The position numbers and the translations under genes are program-made. A model generated the notes under the pieces. It saw only the letters and a list, made by a program, of their open reading frames with translations. It had not been told where the DNA came from and did no database searches. From Planosporangium flavigriseum (GTDB lineage Bacteria > Actinomycetota > Actinomycetes > Mycobacteriales > Micromonosporaceae), in the NCBI RefSeq assembly GCF_011947225.1, contig NZ_JAATVW010000008.1, positions 124,001-188,000 on the forward strand: DNA of 64,000 nt, written 5' to 3'. Position 1 is the first letter of the stretch; each line of letters begins with the position of its first letter. This document shows positions 10,213-19,613 of this stretch, piece by piece.

Positions 10213-11979
10213 GTGGCACGCAGCGACGACGCGGAGACGCGCGCCGCACGGTGGGAGAAAGATGCCCGCGATCTCTCCAACCAGGTCGCGTTCCTGCAGG
10301 AAGAGATTGCCCTGCTGCGGCGCAAGCTGACCGAGAGCCCGCGACACGTCCGCCAGCTCGAAGAACGGCTGGCGGCGGCTCAGGCTCAGATTGCCCGGAT
10401 CACGGAGAACAACGAGCGCCTGGTCGCCACGCTCAAGGAAGCGCGCGCGCAGATCATCACGCTCAAGGAGGAGGTCGACCGCCTGGCGCAGCCGCCGAGC
10501 GGCTACGGCATCTTCCTCGACAAGCATGACGACGGCACCGTAGACGTGTTCACCGGCGGGCGGAAGCTGCGGGTGGCTGTGTCTCCGGCCCTCGACGTGG
10601 AGGACCTCCGGCGCGGCCAGGAGGTCCTGCTCAATGACGCCCTCAACATCGTGGACGCGTTCGGCTTCGAACGTACCGGCGAGGTCGTCATGCTCAAGGA
10701 GGTGCTCGACGGCGGCGACCGCGCCCTGGTGATCTCGCACGCCGACGAGGAGCGCATCGTGTTCCTCGCCGAGACGCTGCTCGACACGCCGCTGCGCGCG
10801 GGCGACTCGCTGATGATCGAGCCCCGCTCGGCGTACGCGTACGAGCGGATCCCCAAGAGCGAGGTCGAAGAGCTCGTGCTGGAGGAGGTCCCCGACGTCG
10901 ACTACCACGACATCGGTGGTCTTTCCCGCCAGATCGAGCAGATTCGCGACGCGGTGGAGTTGCCGTTCCTGCACGCCGACCTGTTCCGCGAGCACCAGTT
11001 GCGGCCGCCGAAGGGTGTCCTGCTCTACGGCCCGCCCGGCTGCGGTAAGACCCTCATCGCCAAGGCGGTGGCCAACTCGTTGGCCAAGCAGATCGCCGAG
11101 AAGCGCGGCGAGGAGAAGCGCGCCAGCTACTTCCTCAACATCAAGGGTCCGGAGCTGCTCAACAAGTACGTCGGCGAGACCGAGCGGCACATCCGGCTGA
11201 TCTTCCAGCGGGCGCGCGAGAAGGCCGGTGAAGGCACACCGGTCATCGTGTTCTTCGACGAGATGGACTCCGTGTTCCGCACCCGCGGCTCGGGCGTCTC
11301 CTCCGACGTGGAGAACACGATCGTTCCACAGCTCCTCAGCGAGATCGACGGTGTCGAGGGGCTGGAGAACGTCATCGTCATCGGCGCCTCCAACCGGGAA
11401 GACATGATCGACCCGGCCATCCTGCGACCCGGCCGTCTCGATGTGAAGATCAAGATCGAGCGTCCGGACGCCGAGGCGGCCAAGGACATCTTCAGCAAGT
11501 ACATCCTCTCCGGGCTGCCGCTGCACTCCGACGACCTGGCCGAGCACGGTAGGTCAACCGAGGCGACGGTGGCGGCGATGATCGACGCCGTGGTGATGAG
11601 GATGTACGCCGAGACCGAGGAGAACCGTTTCCTCGAGGTCACCTACGCCAACGGTGACAAGGAGGTCCTGTACTTCAAGGACTTCAACTCGGGTGCCATG
11701 ATCCAGAACATCGTCGACCGCGGCAAGAAGATGGCCATCAAGGACTTCCTGTCCAACGGCCAGAAGGGGCTGCGCCTGCAGCACCTACTAGACGCTTGCG
11801 TGGACGAGTTCCGGGAGAACGAGGACCTGCCCAATACGACCAACCCCGACGACTGGGCGCGCATCTCCGGCAAGAAGGGCGAGCGGATCGTGTACATCCG
11901 GACGCTCGTCTCCGGTGGCAAGGGTGCCGAGTCGGGTCGATCGATAGAGACCGCCACCAACACCGGTCAGTACCTGTAG
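10213..11979 (+). CDS. arc: Proteasome-associated AAA ATPase (ARC/Mpa)
   Basis: 588 residues. An N-terminal coiled coil (about 15-85) recognises Pup on tagged substrates; the OB-fold region follows, then a AAA module with Walker A GPPGCGKT at 273-280, Walker [11 protein letters not shown] at about 344-353 and an arginine-finger region LRPGRLD. The last residues are GQYL, the C-terminal tyrosine motif that docks into the 20S core and opens its gate. It forms a hexamer that unfolds pupylated proteins for PrcBA. The GTG start has GGGGAGG upstream. It is unusually far from dop-pup: about 7.6 kb of cell-surface sugar genes lie between. A perfect palindrome closes the gene. Confidence 0.97.
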   Translation: MARSDDAETRAARWEKDARDLSNQVAFLQEEIALLRRKLTESPRHVRQLEERLAAAQAQIARITENNERLVATLKEARAQIITLKEEVDRLAQPPSGYGIFLDKHDDGTVDVFTGGRKLRVAVSPALDVEDLRRGQEVLLNDALNIVDAFGFERTGEVVMLKEVLDGGDRALVISHADEERIVFLAETLLDTPLRAGDSLMIEPRSAYAYERIPKSEVEELVLEEVPDVDYHDIGGLSRQIEQIRDAVELPFLHADLFREHQLRPPKGVLLYGPPGCGKTLIAKAVANSLAKQIAEKRGEEKRASYFLNIKGPELLNKYVGETERHIRLIFQRAREKAGEGTPVIVFFDEMDSVFRTRGSGVSSDVENTIVPQLLSEIDGVEGLENVIVIGASNREDMIDPAILRPGRLDVKIKIERPDAEAAKDIFSKYILSGLPLHSDDLAEHGRSTEATVAAMIDAVVMRMYAETEENRFLEVTYANGDKEVLYFKDFNSGAMIQNIVDRGKKMAIKDFLSNGQKGLRLQHLLDACVDEFRENEDLPNTTNPDDWARISGKKGERIVYIRTLVSGGKGAESGRSIETATNTGQYL

Positions 11980-11990
11980 GCGTCCGGCGG

Positions 11991-12028
11991 GCAGCAGGTG
12001 CGGCGCGTTAACGCGCCGCACCTGCTGC
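11991..12028. terminator. Perfect 38-bp palindrome, bidirectional terminator
   Basis: Arms begin GCAGCAGGTGCGG and meet at a central GTTAAC (12007-12012), with no mismatch over 38 bp. It starts 12 bp after the arc stop and lies between arc and the convergent GtrA-like gene, the expected position for a shared terminator. The near-absence of a loop means the RNA hairpin would lose a few central pairs. Confidence 0.75.
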
Positions 12029-12105
12029 GTCACCGCAGTGGACGAGGATTTTCGTCGCCGGTTCGATGCCGTGCTTCCGGGTGTCCGGTACCTCGGTCAA
12101 TGCGA

Positions 12106-12543
12106 CTACGGCACCTCGACGGTCCCGGCGGACGTGAAGATCCACTTCCGGGAGACGAGATAGTTGGCCACGGCCAGCAAAGCGGCGGTGACCACTTTGG
12201 CGACCAGGTAGGGGAGCCCTGCCCAGGTCAGCGTCGAGACCAGTGCGACGGTAGCCACGAGATTCGCCAGGACCAGGGCGAGATAACGCCACAGTTGGGT
12301 GCCGATCGTGTTCGTGCCGGCCGCGCCACCCTCGAACGCCCATACCCGGTTGAGGCCGAAGTTGACCACGAACGCCACGGCGAAGGCGAGCACCGTCGCC
12401 AGTGGGAGCCAGATCCTGGCAACGCCGTGGAAGACGAACAGCGCGCCGGTGTCGGTGACCATGCTGAGGCCGCCGACAACCAGGAATCGCACCGCGCTGT
12501 GCCGAGTCAGGGCAGTGATTGACCGGGGGATTTCTGACTTCAA
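12106..12543 (-). CDS. GtrA-like membrane protein
   Basis: 145 residues with four predicted membrane segments: SAVRFLVVGGLSMVTDTGAL, LPLATVLAFAVAFVVNFGLN, YLALVLANLVATVAL and LVAKVVTAALLAVANYL. The spacing and the FLVVGG..., NF..NR.WAF and SRKWIF motifs match the GtrA family, which helps move polyprenyl-linked sugars across the membrane or modifies surface glycans. The start is TTG 12543 with GGGAG about 8 nt upstream. It is divergent from the sugar-biosynthesis genes, so it likely belongs to the same cell-surface block. Confidence 0.85.
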   Translation of the reverse strand: MKSEIPRSITALTRHSAVRFLVVGGLSMVTDTGALFVFHGVARIWLPLATVLAFAVAFVVNFGLNRVWAFEGGAAGTNTIGTQLWRYLALVLANLVATVALVSTLTWAGLPYLVAKVVTAALLAVANYLVSRKWIFTSAGTVEVP

Positions 12544-12678
12544 GAGATGACTCCCAAGTACTGGACGCGACTCGATCGGTCACGGCGCGGTGGCGCATGA
12601 TCGGTCACGGCTTTGTAGGTTATCGTCTGTTCGTCCCACAGGGCGGCGCGGCCGCTACGAGTCATCGGGAGTACTCCA

Positions 12679-13233
12679 GTGATTGATGCCGGTTCCCCGG
12701 CGCCGACAGCGTTCGTCCATCCCACGGCGGAAGTCGAGGACGGTGCCGAAGTCGGAGCCGGCACGAAGATCTGGCACGTGGCACACATCCGGTCCGGAGC
12801 GCGGATCGGTGCCGGCTGCAACATCGGCCGCAATGTCTACGTCGATGCGGGCGTCAGCATCGGCGATCTGGTCAAGGTACAGAACAATGTCTCGGTCTAC
12901 GTTGGCGTGACTCTCGAGGACGAGGTGTTCGTCGGTCCGAGCGCCGTGTTCACCAACGACTTGCGGCCGCGGGCACAGAATCCGGACTGGGTCGTCACTC
13001 CAACGGTGGTACGCCGCGGTGCTTCCATCGGCGCGAACGCAACGATCGTTTGCGGAACCGAGATAGGGCAGTACGCTCTCGTCGCGGCCGGTTCGGTGGT
13101 GACCCGCGATGTCCAACCACACCAGGTTGTGGCGGGCAATCCCGCCCGCCATCTCGGCTGGGTCAACCGACGCGGCGACATCGTGTCGCGCGAGGCCGAG
13201 AAGCCTGCCGCTGACATCCTCGAAGAACACTGA
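12679..13233 (+). CDS. Sugar N-acetyltransferase, left-handed beta-helix (WbpD/WlbB-like)
   Basis: 184 residues made largely of hexapeptide repeats (for example VEDGAEVGAGTKIW, GARIGAGCNIGRNVYV, GASIGANATIVCG), the left-handed parallel beta-helix of acyltransferases. The pattern FTNDLRPRA and the ending PARHLGWV match the WbpD/WlbB group, which acetylates the 3-amino group of a UDP-linked 2-acetamido-3-amino sugar (acid). The two genes downstream encode the matching aminotransferase and dehydrogenase. GTG start with GGGAG upstream. An alternative is a QdtC-like 3-N-acetyltransferase acting on dTDP-sugars; the partner genes do not decide between them. Confidence 0.85.
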   Translation: MIDAGSPAPTAFVHPTAEVEDGAEVGAGTKIWHVAHIRSGARIGAGCNIGRNVYVDAGVSIGDLVKVQNNVSVYVGVTLEDEVFVGPSAVFTNDLRPRAQNPDWVVTPTVVRRGASIGANATIVCGTEIGQYALVAAGSVVTRDVQPHQVVAGNPARHLGWVNRRGDIVSREAEKPAADILEEH

Positions 13234-13248
13234 GACGGAACGAGAACA

Positions 13249-14352
13249 ATGAGTTTCATCCCCATCACCTCAGTTGTCATCGGCCCGGATGAAGAGGCCG
13301 CCGTTCTGGAGGTGCTCCGTTCGGGCAAGCTCGCACAGGGTCCCGTCGTCGCCGAGTTGGAACGCGCCTTCGCCGAGCTGTGTGGGGTGTCTCACGCGGT
13401 CGCCGTCAACAACGGCACGGTGGCGCTCGTCGCCGCGTTGGAGGCCGTCGGTCTCGGTCCCGGCGACGAGGTGATCACCACTCCCTTCAGCTTCGCCGCG
13501 ACCCTCAACGCGATTCTCGAGTCTGGAGCGACCGTCCGCTTCGCCGACGTGCGCGACGACTTCACGATCGACCCGGCCGCGGTGCAGGCGCTGGTCAACG
13601 AGCGCACCAAGGCGATCCTGCCGGTGCACCTCTATGGACTACCCGCTGATATGACCGCCTTGACCGCCATCGCCGAGAGCGCCGGTCTCGCCATCATCGA
13701 GGACGCCGCGCAGGCCCACGGGGCGCGGGTCGGCGACCGGGCCGTCGGCTCGTTCGGCACCGGCTGCTTCTCGCTCTACGCCACGAAGAACCTGCAGTGC
13801 GGCGAGGGCGGCCTCATCACCACCTCGGACGACGCCATCGCCGACCGGCTGCGGCTGCTGCGCAACCAGGGCATGCGCGTGCGCTACCAGTACGAGATGC
13901 CGGGGCACAACTGGCGGCTGACGGACCTGCAGGCCGCGATCGCCGTGCCGCAGGTCGGGCGGTTGGCTGAGACCACCCAGCGACGGGCCGCGAACGCCGC
14001 CCGCCTCAACGAAGGGCTCGCCGGTGTGCCCGGGCTGACCACGCCCAGCGTGCCTGAGGGCCGCAGCCACGTGTGGCACCAGTACACGGTGCGCGTCGGT
14101 GCCGACGCCCCGATCACCCGAGACGATCTCGGCAAGCACCTGGACGAGGCGCAGATCGGGTACGGGCTGTACTACCCGAGGCTCATGCATCACTACGACT
14201 GCTATGTCGATCACCCCCAGATCGCGGACGACGCCACGCCGCTGGCTCAGCAGATAGCCGGCGAGGTCGTCTCGCTCCCCGTGCACCAGCACCTGGCCGA
14301 CAGTGACGTGGACCGGATCGTGGCCGCCGTGCGAGGGGGCTTCCGTGCCTAA
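13249..14352 (+). CDS. DegT/DnrJ/EryC1/StrS sugar aminotransferase (WbpE/WlbC-like)
   Basis: 367 residues, the usual length. The family segments are present: AVNNGTVAL, GDEVITTPFSFAAT, IEDAAQAHGA and the PLP-binding lysine in SLYATKNLQCGEGG, followed by RNQGMR and GHNWRLTDLQAA. The enzyme transfers an amino group from glutamate to a 3-keto nucleotide sugar. Between an acetyltransferase and a Gfo/Idh/MocA dehydrogenase it is best read as the middle step of a 3-acetamido-sugar pathway. It is 15 bp after the acetyltransferase and overlaps the next gene by 8 bp, so these three form one operon. Confidence 0.92.
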   Translation: MSFIPITSVVIGPDEEAAVLEVLRSGKLAQGPVVAELERAFAELCGVSHAVAVNNGTVALVAALEAVGLGPGDEVITTPFSFAATLNAILESGATVRFADVRDDFTIDPAAVQALVNERTKAILPVHLYGLPADMTALTAIAESAGLAIIEDAAQAHGARVGDRAVGSFGTGCFSLYATKNLQCGEGGLITTSDDAIADRLRLLRNQGMRVRYQYEMPGHNWRLTDLQAAIAVPQVGRLAETTQRRAANAARLNEGLAGVPGLTTPSVPEGRSHVWHQYTVRVGADAPITRDDLGKHLDEAQIGYGLYYPRLMHHYDCYVDHPQIADDATPLAQQIAGEVVSLPVHQHLADSDVDRIVAAVRGGFRA

Positions 14353-15292
14353 TCTCGCTATCATCGGCGCCGGCATCATGGGCGCCAACCACGGCCGCGT
14401 CGCCCGCCTCGTGCCGGATTTCACCGTCACCACGGTCTGCGACCCCTCGGCCGAGCGGGCCGCCGCCCTGGCGGCATCGATCGGCGCGGACTACACGTCC
14501 GATTTCGACGAGGCCATCGCCTCGGCCGACGCGGTCGTGCTCGCCACTCCCAGCGAGACCCATGGTGAGCTGGGGCTGCGGGTCCTGCAGAGCGGCCGTG
14601 ACCTGCTCATCGAGAAGCCGATCGCGACGTCGGTGGGCGACGCGCGGAAGCTGATCGATGCCGCCGCGGCCCACGACCGGGTGCTCATGGTCGGTCATGT
14701 CGAGCGGTTCAACCCGGCGGTGGTCGAGCTTCGGCAGTTGGTCGACGACCCGCTGTCGGTCGCGATCACCCGGGTCGGCCCGTACCCGAACCGGGCGCTG
14801 GCCGATGTGGTGCTCGACCTGATGATCCACGATGTGGATCTCGCGCGTGCCATCGCCGGCGCGGAGGTCGTGGAACACCATGCGATGGCACGCGTGGTGC
14901 GGTCCGGGGAGCACGATCACGCCATGGCGCTGCTGCTCTTCGACAACGGCGTGGTCGCGAACATCACCGCCAGCCGGGTCAGCCAGAACAAGATCCGCCG
15001 GATCACGTTGACCCAGCGGGAGAACTCGGTCGTGGCCGACCTGCTGCGCCAGCACGTCGAGGTGCACCGGATCGAACACTCTGAGTACCTCTCCGAGGGT
15101 GGGGTGCGTTACCGCCAGAGCGGTCTCGTCGAGATCCCGTTCCTGTCCCAGCACGGTGAGCCCCTCATGCACGAACTGCGCAACTTCGCCGACTGTGTCG
15201 TCAATCGGCGCCGGCCGGAGGTGACCGGAGAGGACGGGCTGGCGGCTCTCGAGGTCTGCCTGGCTATCCGCGACTCCGCGACGATGGGCTAA
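14345..15292 (+). CDS. Gfo/Idh/MocA oxidoreductase (WlbA/WbpB-like nucleotide-sugar 3-dehydrogenase)
   Basis: 315 residues from GTG 14345, which gives the exact Rossmann start PNLAIIGAGIMGANH (GxGxxG). The conserved EKPIATS motif (Lys-Pro active-site segment) is at about 95 and the HVERFNPAV and DLMIHDVDLA segments hold the catalytic His/Asp region. The family oxidises sugars with NAD(P). With the adjacent aminotransferase and acetyltransferase it would make the 3-keto precursor of a 2,3-diacetamido sugar. It overlaps the aminotransferase gene by 8 bp. Confidence 0.88.
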   Translation: MPNLAIIGAGIMGANHGRVARLVPDFTVTTVCDPSAERAAALAASIGADYTSDFDEAIASADAVVLATPSETHGELGLRVLQSGRDLLIEKPIATSVGDARKLIDAAAAHDRVLMVGHVERFNPAVVELRQLVDDPLSVAITRVGPYPNRALADVVLDLMIHDVDLARAIAGAEVVEHHAMARVVRSGEHDHAMALLLFDNGVVANITASRVSQNKIRRITLTQRENSVVADLLRQHVEVHRIEHSEYLSEGGVRYRQSGLVEIPFLSQHGEPLMHELRNFADCVVNRRRPEVTGEDGLAALEVCLAIRDSATMG

Positions 15293-15294
15293 GG

Positions 15295-16227
15295 ATGTAC
15301 AAGGGCAGGAAGATCGCAGCCGTTGTGCCCGCGTACAACGAAAGCAAGCTGATCGGCAAGACGATCACGACGATGCCGGACTTCGTCGACATGATCATCG
15401 TGATCAACGACTGTTCCACGGACGACACCTCGGCGCGTGCGCGGGCGGTGGGCGACCCTCGGGTGACCGTCATCGACCACGAGAAGAACACCGGCGTCGG
15501 TGGATCGATCATGGATGGCCACCAGCGAGCGCTCGAACTCGGCGCCGATGTCAACGTGGTCATGGCGGGGGACGCGCAGATGGACCCCGCCTATCTGCCG
15601 GCCCTGCTCGACCCGATCTGCGAAGACGGGTACGAGTTCACGAAGGCCAACCGGTTCTTTTCCCGTACCTCGTTCGCCGACATGCCGAAGATCCGCATGG
15701 TGGGCAGTGTGTTGCTCTCCTTCGGTACCAAGCTCGCGAGCGGCTACTGGAACCTCTTCGATCCGCAGAACGGCTACACCGCCATCGCGCGCTCGGCGCT
15801 GCAACGGCTCAACCTGGGCGCGGTGGCGCGCGGGTACGAGTTCGAGAACGACCTCCTCATCTGGCTCAACATCGCCAACGCACGCGCCAAGGATGTCCCT
15901 GTCCCGGCCCTGTACGGCGAAGAGGTCTCGACGATGCGCATCCACCGCGTCGCCCCGGCCATCGCGAGCCTGCTCTTCCGTGGGTTCTGGCGGCGGATGC
16001 TGCTCAAGCACGTCTTCCCGTCGCTCTCGGCGGTGGCGCTGCTCTTCTTCACGGGGCTGTTCCTCGTGTTCGTCGGCGTCGGGTGGGGCATCTGGGTGGT
16101 GGTGGAGACCCTCGGTCCGCCGGTGGCCACCACCGGCAGCGTGCTGCTGGCCGTCGCTCCGCTGCTTACCGGCGTCCATATGTTGATCTCCGCACTGACG
16201 CTGGACATCCAGTCCACACCAGACTGA
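15295..16227 (+). CDS. Glycosyltransferase family 2 with C-terminal membrane anchor
   Basis: 310 residues. The GT2 fold starts at once: IAAVVPAYNESKLIGKTI, the nucleotide-binding NDCSTDDT, NTGVGGSIMDG and the metal-binding AGDAQMDP (in place of DxD). Two hydrophobic segments follow at the C-terminus (AVALLFFTGLFLVFVGVGWG and GSVLLAVAPLLTGVHMLISA), so it is membrane-bound like polyprenyl-phosphate sugar transferases. Only 2 nt separate it from the dehydrogenase gene, which places it in the same operon, and it may load the sugar made by the three upstream enzymes onto a lipid carrier. Confidence 0.9.
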   Translation: MYKGRKIAAVVPAYNESKLIGKTITTMPDFVDMIIVINDCSTDDTSARARAVGDPRVTVIDHEKNTGVGGSIMDGHQRALELGADVNVVMAGDAQMDPAYLPALLDPICEDGYEFTKANRFFSRTSFADMPKIRMVGSVLLSFGTKLASGYWNLFDPQNGYTAIARSALQRLNLGAVARGYEFENDLLIWLNIANARAKDVPVPALYGEEVSTMRIHRVAPAIASLLFRGFWRRMLLKHVFPSLSAVALLFFTGLFLVFVGVGWGIWVVVETLGPPVATTGSVLLAVAPLLTGVHMLISALTLDIQSTPD

Positions 16228-16317
16228 CGGGCGCGTGGGAGCGGATCCGGAGCGCGGTCCGGCACCATCCATCGCGGCGACCCACGGCAGTACTACGACA
16301 GGCGATACGAGGCGGCG

Positions 16318-17895
16318 ATGAGCGACACAGTTTCGGCAGCTACCGAACGGCGGGGGGCGCTGCGGCTCTGGGCGCTCGCCTTCGCGGGTTTCTTCCTCCT
16401 CATCGCCGCTTGGTCGGTGGCCACCCCCTACGACGGCGCGCCGGACGAACAGGAGCACGTCATCCGTGCCGCGGGCGTGGCCGCCGGGCAGTTCGCGCCG
16501 AAACCGGAGGTGGCCAAGAAGGGTTCGGGAGCGTTCCAGACCGTTCCCCGGGGCCTCGTGCGGGATCAGTGCTGGCAGTTCAACGTTCAGGCCAACGCCG
16601 GCTGCGCGCCGTCTCCGGGCGGCGACTCCACCCCGGTCCGCGTGGGCACCGCTGCCGGGCGCTACCACCCCGCCTACTACGCGGCAGTGGGTTGGCCGCT
16701 TGTGCTCCGGCCCGGCATGTCCGGAGTGCTGGGGGCCCGCCTGATCAGTGGCGCGTTCTGCGCCGCCCTGCTGGCCGGCGCCTTCGTCGTGATCATGCGC
16801 CGCTCGCGTCGCCGGTTGATGATGGCCGCGCTCCTGGCCGTCACGACCCCGATGACGGTGCACCTGGCCAGTTCGGTCAACCCCAGCGGACTGGAGCTCG
16901 CGGCGGCCATCGCCTTCTTCGCCGCGTTCATCCCGCTCATGTTGGGGGAGCGCACCGGGTCGTGGCGTGGGTTGATCTTTCTGGCCGGGATCAGCGGGCT
17001 GCTGCTCTCGATGCTCCGGCAGACCGGCCCGCTCCTGCTCGCCACGGCGTTCGTCGCGTTCGCGTTCCCGCTCCGGCGCGGCAACCTCCCCGCCCTGATT
17101 CGGCAGCGGGCGGCTGTCTGGTGGGCGGCCGGGATCGCCGTCTCCACGGCAGTCGCGGCGGCCTGGATCGTCGTGATGAAGGCGTCCGACCTCGGCAACT
17201 ACAAGTTCCCGATGCAGCTGTCGCCCTTCCAGGCGAGCTGGCTCGTGGCGGAGCGCTGGGGCAACTTCCTGGAGCAGATGGTCGGTGTCGCCTCGTACCT
17301 CGACGCCCGACTGCCGACGCCGTTCTACACGACCTGGCAAGCCGCTGTCTTCGGGCTCCTGTTCCTCGGCGTGGTCTTCGGTCGCCTGCTGGACCGCTGG
17401 CGGCTGCTGGTGCTGCTGGTCGGCGGGGCGCTCGTGCCCACGGCGATGCAGGTCCGCTACTTCAACGAGACCGGCTACGTCATGCAGGGGCGCTACATGA
17501 TGCCCATTCTCGCCGGGGCGGTGCTCTTCGCGGCGTACGTGGCCGAGGATCGGGGGCTGGACCTGGCCCGGTGCCGGGCCGCGACCCGCCTGTTCGTCGT
17601 GCTGTTCTCACTCCACCTCGTCTTCCTCTCGTACACGATGGTCCGCTGGCAGCACGGTCTGCGCGACTTCACCCCGTTCCGGCGGTTCAACCCGTTGGCC
17701 GGGGAGTGGCATCCCGTGCTCGGGTCGCTGCTTCCGCTCGTCATGGCGGCCGCGGGCATCGCGGTGATCGGATGGCTCGGCTGGCGCGCGCAGCGCGGCC
17801 TTCCGGGTGGGCCCGCAGCAGAGGCGGATCAGGCATCCGAGACCGGCGCGCGGCCCATCGCTCCCGCCGCGGGTGCGTTCGGCCCGGCGAGCTGA
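16318..17895 (+). CDS. DUF2142 multi-spanning membrane protein
   Basis: 525 residues. A first membrane segment (LWALAFAGFFLLIAAWSVA) leads into the conserved PYDGAPDEQEHVIRA motif, an extracytoplasmic stretch with two Cys, and about eight more hydrophobic segments. These features match DUF2142 proteins, which look like GT-C-fold glycosyltransferases and sit in cell-wall polysaccharide clusters; the acidic PDEQEH motif after the first membrane helix would be the candidate active site. The stop overlaps the start of a related gene (TGATG), so the two form a coupled pair. Confidence 0.82.
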   Translation: MSDTVSAATERRGALRLWALAFAGFFLLIAAWSVATPYDGAPDEQEHVIRAAGVAAGQFAPKPEVAKKGSGAFQTVPRGLVRDQCWQFNVQANAGCAPSPGGDSTPVRVGTAAGRYHPAYYAAVGWPLVLRPGMSGVLGARLISGAFCAALLAGAFVVIMRRSRRRLMMAALLAVTTPMTVHLASSVNPSGLELAAAIAFFAAFIPLMLGERTGSWRGLIFLAGISGLLLSMLRQTGPLLLATAFVAFAFPLRRGNLPALIRQRAAVWWAAGIAVSTAVAAAWIVVMKASDLGNYKFPMQLSPFQASWLVAERWGNFLEQMVGVASYLDARLPTPFYTTWQAAVFGLLFLGVVFGRLLDRWRLLVLLVGGALVPTAMQVRYFNETGYVMQGRYMMPILAGAVLFAAYVAEDRGLDLARCRAATRLFVVLFSLHLVFLSYTMVRWQHGLRDFTPFRRFNPLAGEWHPVLGSLLPLVMAAAGIAVIGWLGWRAQRGLPGGPAAEADQASETGARPIAPAAGAFGPAS

Positions 17896-19526
17896 TGGAG
17901 TCGCTGTCACCGGGGAAGCCCCGGAAAACCGGAACTTCCAGGGCGGAGAACGGAATGTCGCTGCTTCGGCTCTGGCTGCTCGCGTTCGTCGGCTTCGGCC
18001 TGACCATCGGCGCCTGGTCGCTGGCCCTTCCGTAAAGCGGTACCGCCGACGAGATGTCGCACGCGTTGCGCGCCTGCCAGGTGGCCAGCGGCGACATCAT
18101 GCCCGAGTTGGCGCCCCGCGGCGCCTACCAGTCGGTGCCGAAGAACCTCCGCAGTGAACACTGCCCCTTGGAGCCCCGCGCGTGCCAGGCAGATCTCCAT
18201 GGCCCGCAGACCCCGATCAGGTTCGCCAATTCGGCCGGTCGGTACAACCCCTTCTACTACGCGATGGTCGGCGCTCCGCTGAAGATTTGGCCGACGATGA
18301 AGGGCGTCGTCCTGGCCCGTCTGATCAGCGCCGCCAGGGCGGCCGCGCTGCTCGCAGCCGCCCTGGTGAGCGTCGTAAGTTACTCCCGGTACCGGTTTAT
18401 GCTCGGCGCGTTGCTGTTCGGCGCTACGCCGATAGCGATCAACATGGCTGGCGCGATCAACCCCAGCGGCCTCGAGATCGCGGCGGGTATCGCCTTCTTC
18501 GCCTCAGCCATCCCGTTGCTGGTCGGCAGCGCACGCGAGCACCCGCCGACCTGGCTGGTCTGCGTCACTGTCGTCAGCGCCGTCATCCTGGTCATGGTTC
18601 GCAGTGGCGGCCCGATCTGGCTTGCGCTCGGCGGCCTCGCCCTGCTGCTGCCGTTGACCCCGCGGACCGTCAGACAGGTACTGCGGCCGGTGGCGGTGCG
18701 TTGGGGCGTCCTCGTGCTGGTGGTGGCCGGCATCGCGTCGGCGCTGTGGATCTTGATCATGAAACCCGGGGAAATCGTCGGGGTTTCGCCGTTCGCGCTG
18801 CTCAATCGCGGCCAGCTCTTCATCGGCGAGCTCATGACCTGGCCCAGCCTCACTCAGCAGCTGGTCGGCATCACGGGCTGGCTCGACACCGCGATGTGGC
18901 CACCGGCCTACCAGTTCTGGCAGTATCCGGCGGCCGCGCTGTTGCTGGTCGCTCTGCTGGTCGGGTCCGGTCTGGACCGCGTGCGGCTGCTCGTCGTCGT
19001 CGGAGGCACCATCGCGGCCGCGGCCATTCTGGACATGAGCGCCGTCAACAAGGTCGGCTTCTGGTTCGCCCAGGGTCGCTACCTGCTGCCGACGTTGAGT
19101 GGTGCACTCCTGCTCGCTGCCTGGATCATCGAACGGCGCGGCGCCATCACCGCGGCATATGCCCGCTTGAGCAGCAGGCTCGCCGTTGTCGTCACGCTGC
19201 CCATCCAGCTGCACGCGCTCCAGGTCACCATGGCCCGCTACCAGCAGGGCATCCCGCGATCGTCCCCGCCGCCCAACCTCAGCTCCTACAACCCGCTCGT
19301 TGGGAGCTGGCACCCGCAGGTCGGCTCGCTGTTGCCGTTGTTGTGTTCGGTGTCCGGCCTCGTCCTCCTGGGCGTGCTGTGTTGGCGGCTCGCCGCCGGC
19401 TCGGCTCGGCCGAGCGTGACTGATCATGCCGAAGGTGTGCCCGGAGAGGGTTCGGACAGCTCCGGGCGGGAAAACCTGTCCGGGCAGCCGAAACTGTCAG
19501 CCTTCGGCACTGCCCCCGCTCAGTGA
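17895..19526 (+). pseudogene. Second DUF2142 membrane protein, interrupted by an in-frame TAA
   Basis: The frame opens at ATG 17895, overlapping the stop of the first DUF2142 gene, and reads a proper first membrane segment (LWLLAFVGFGLTIGAWSLALP) before TAA at 18033-18035. The same frame then continues SGTADEMSHALRACQVASGD and stays open to 19526. Aligned with the upstream paralogue (ATPYDGAPDEQEHVIRA), the TAA sits exactly where the conserved Tyr codon (TAC) is expected, so one base change explains it. The rest, about 490 residues with many membrane segments, is undamaged. It is a recent pseudogene, a readthrough gene or a sequencing error; translation from ATG 18054 would lack the first membrane helix. 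Confidence 0.75.
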
Positions 19527-19601
19527 GGTCCGGCTGGCGCGCTGGCCGGCACATGGACAGAAGTGCGTACCCGGACTAAGCCATCGCGCCGCCGGTACGT
19601 C

Positions 19602-19613
19602 TAGGGTTGGGGC
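19602..19613 (+). promoter_or_regulatory. -10 box for dop (leaderless)
   Basis: TAGGGT at 19602-19607, then 6 nt and the ATG of dop. No ribosome binding site is seen. This fits a leaderless mRNA starting at the ATG. Confidence 0.55.

Noticed and set aside
12050-12075. GGTTCGATGCC, resembling a tRNA T-loop
   Set aside because: No matching acceptor stem, anticodon arm or D-loop around it.
15289-17340. 683-codon minus-strand frame opposite the GT2 and DUF2142 genes
   Set aside because: Low-complexity Arg/Glu/His composition typical of antisense frames in high-GC DNA.
16083-18035. 650-codon plus-strand open frame across the DUF2142 genes
   Set aside because: Out of frame with the first DUF2142 protein; only its last ~46 codons are real, as the N-terminus of the second DUF2142 gene.
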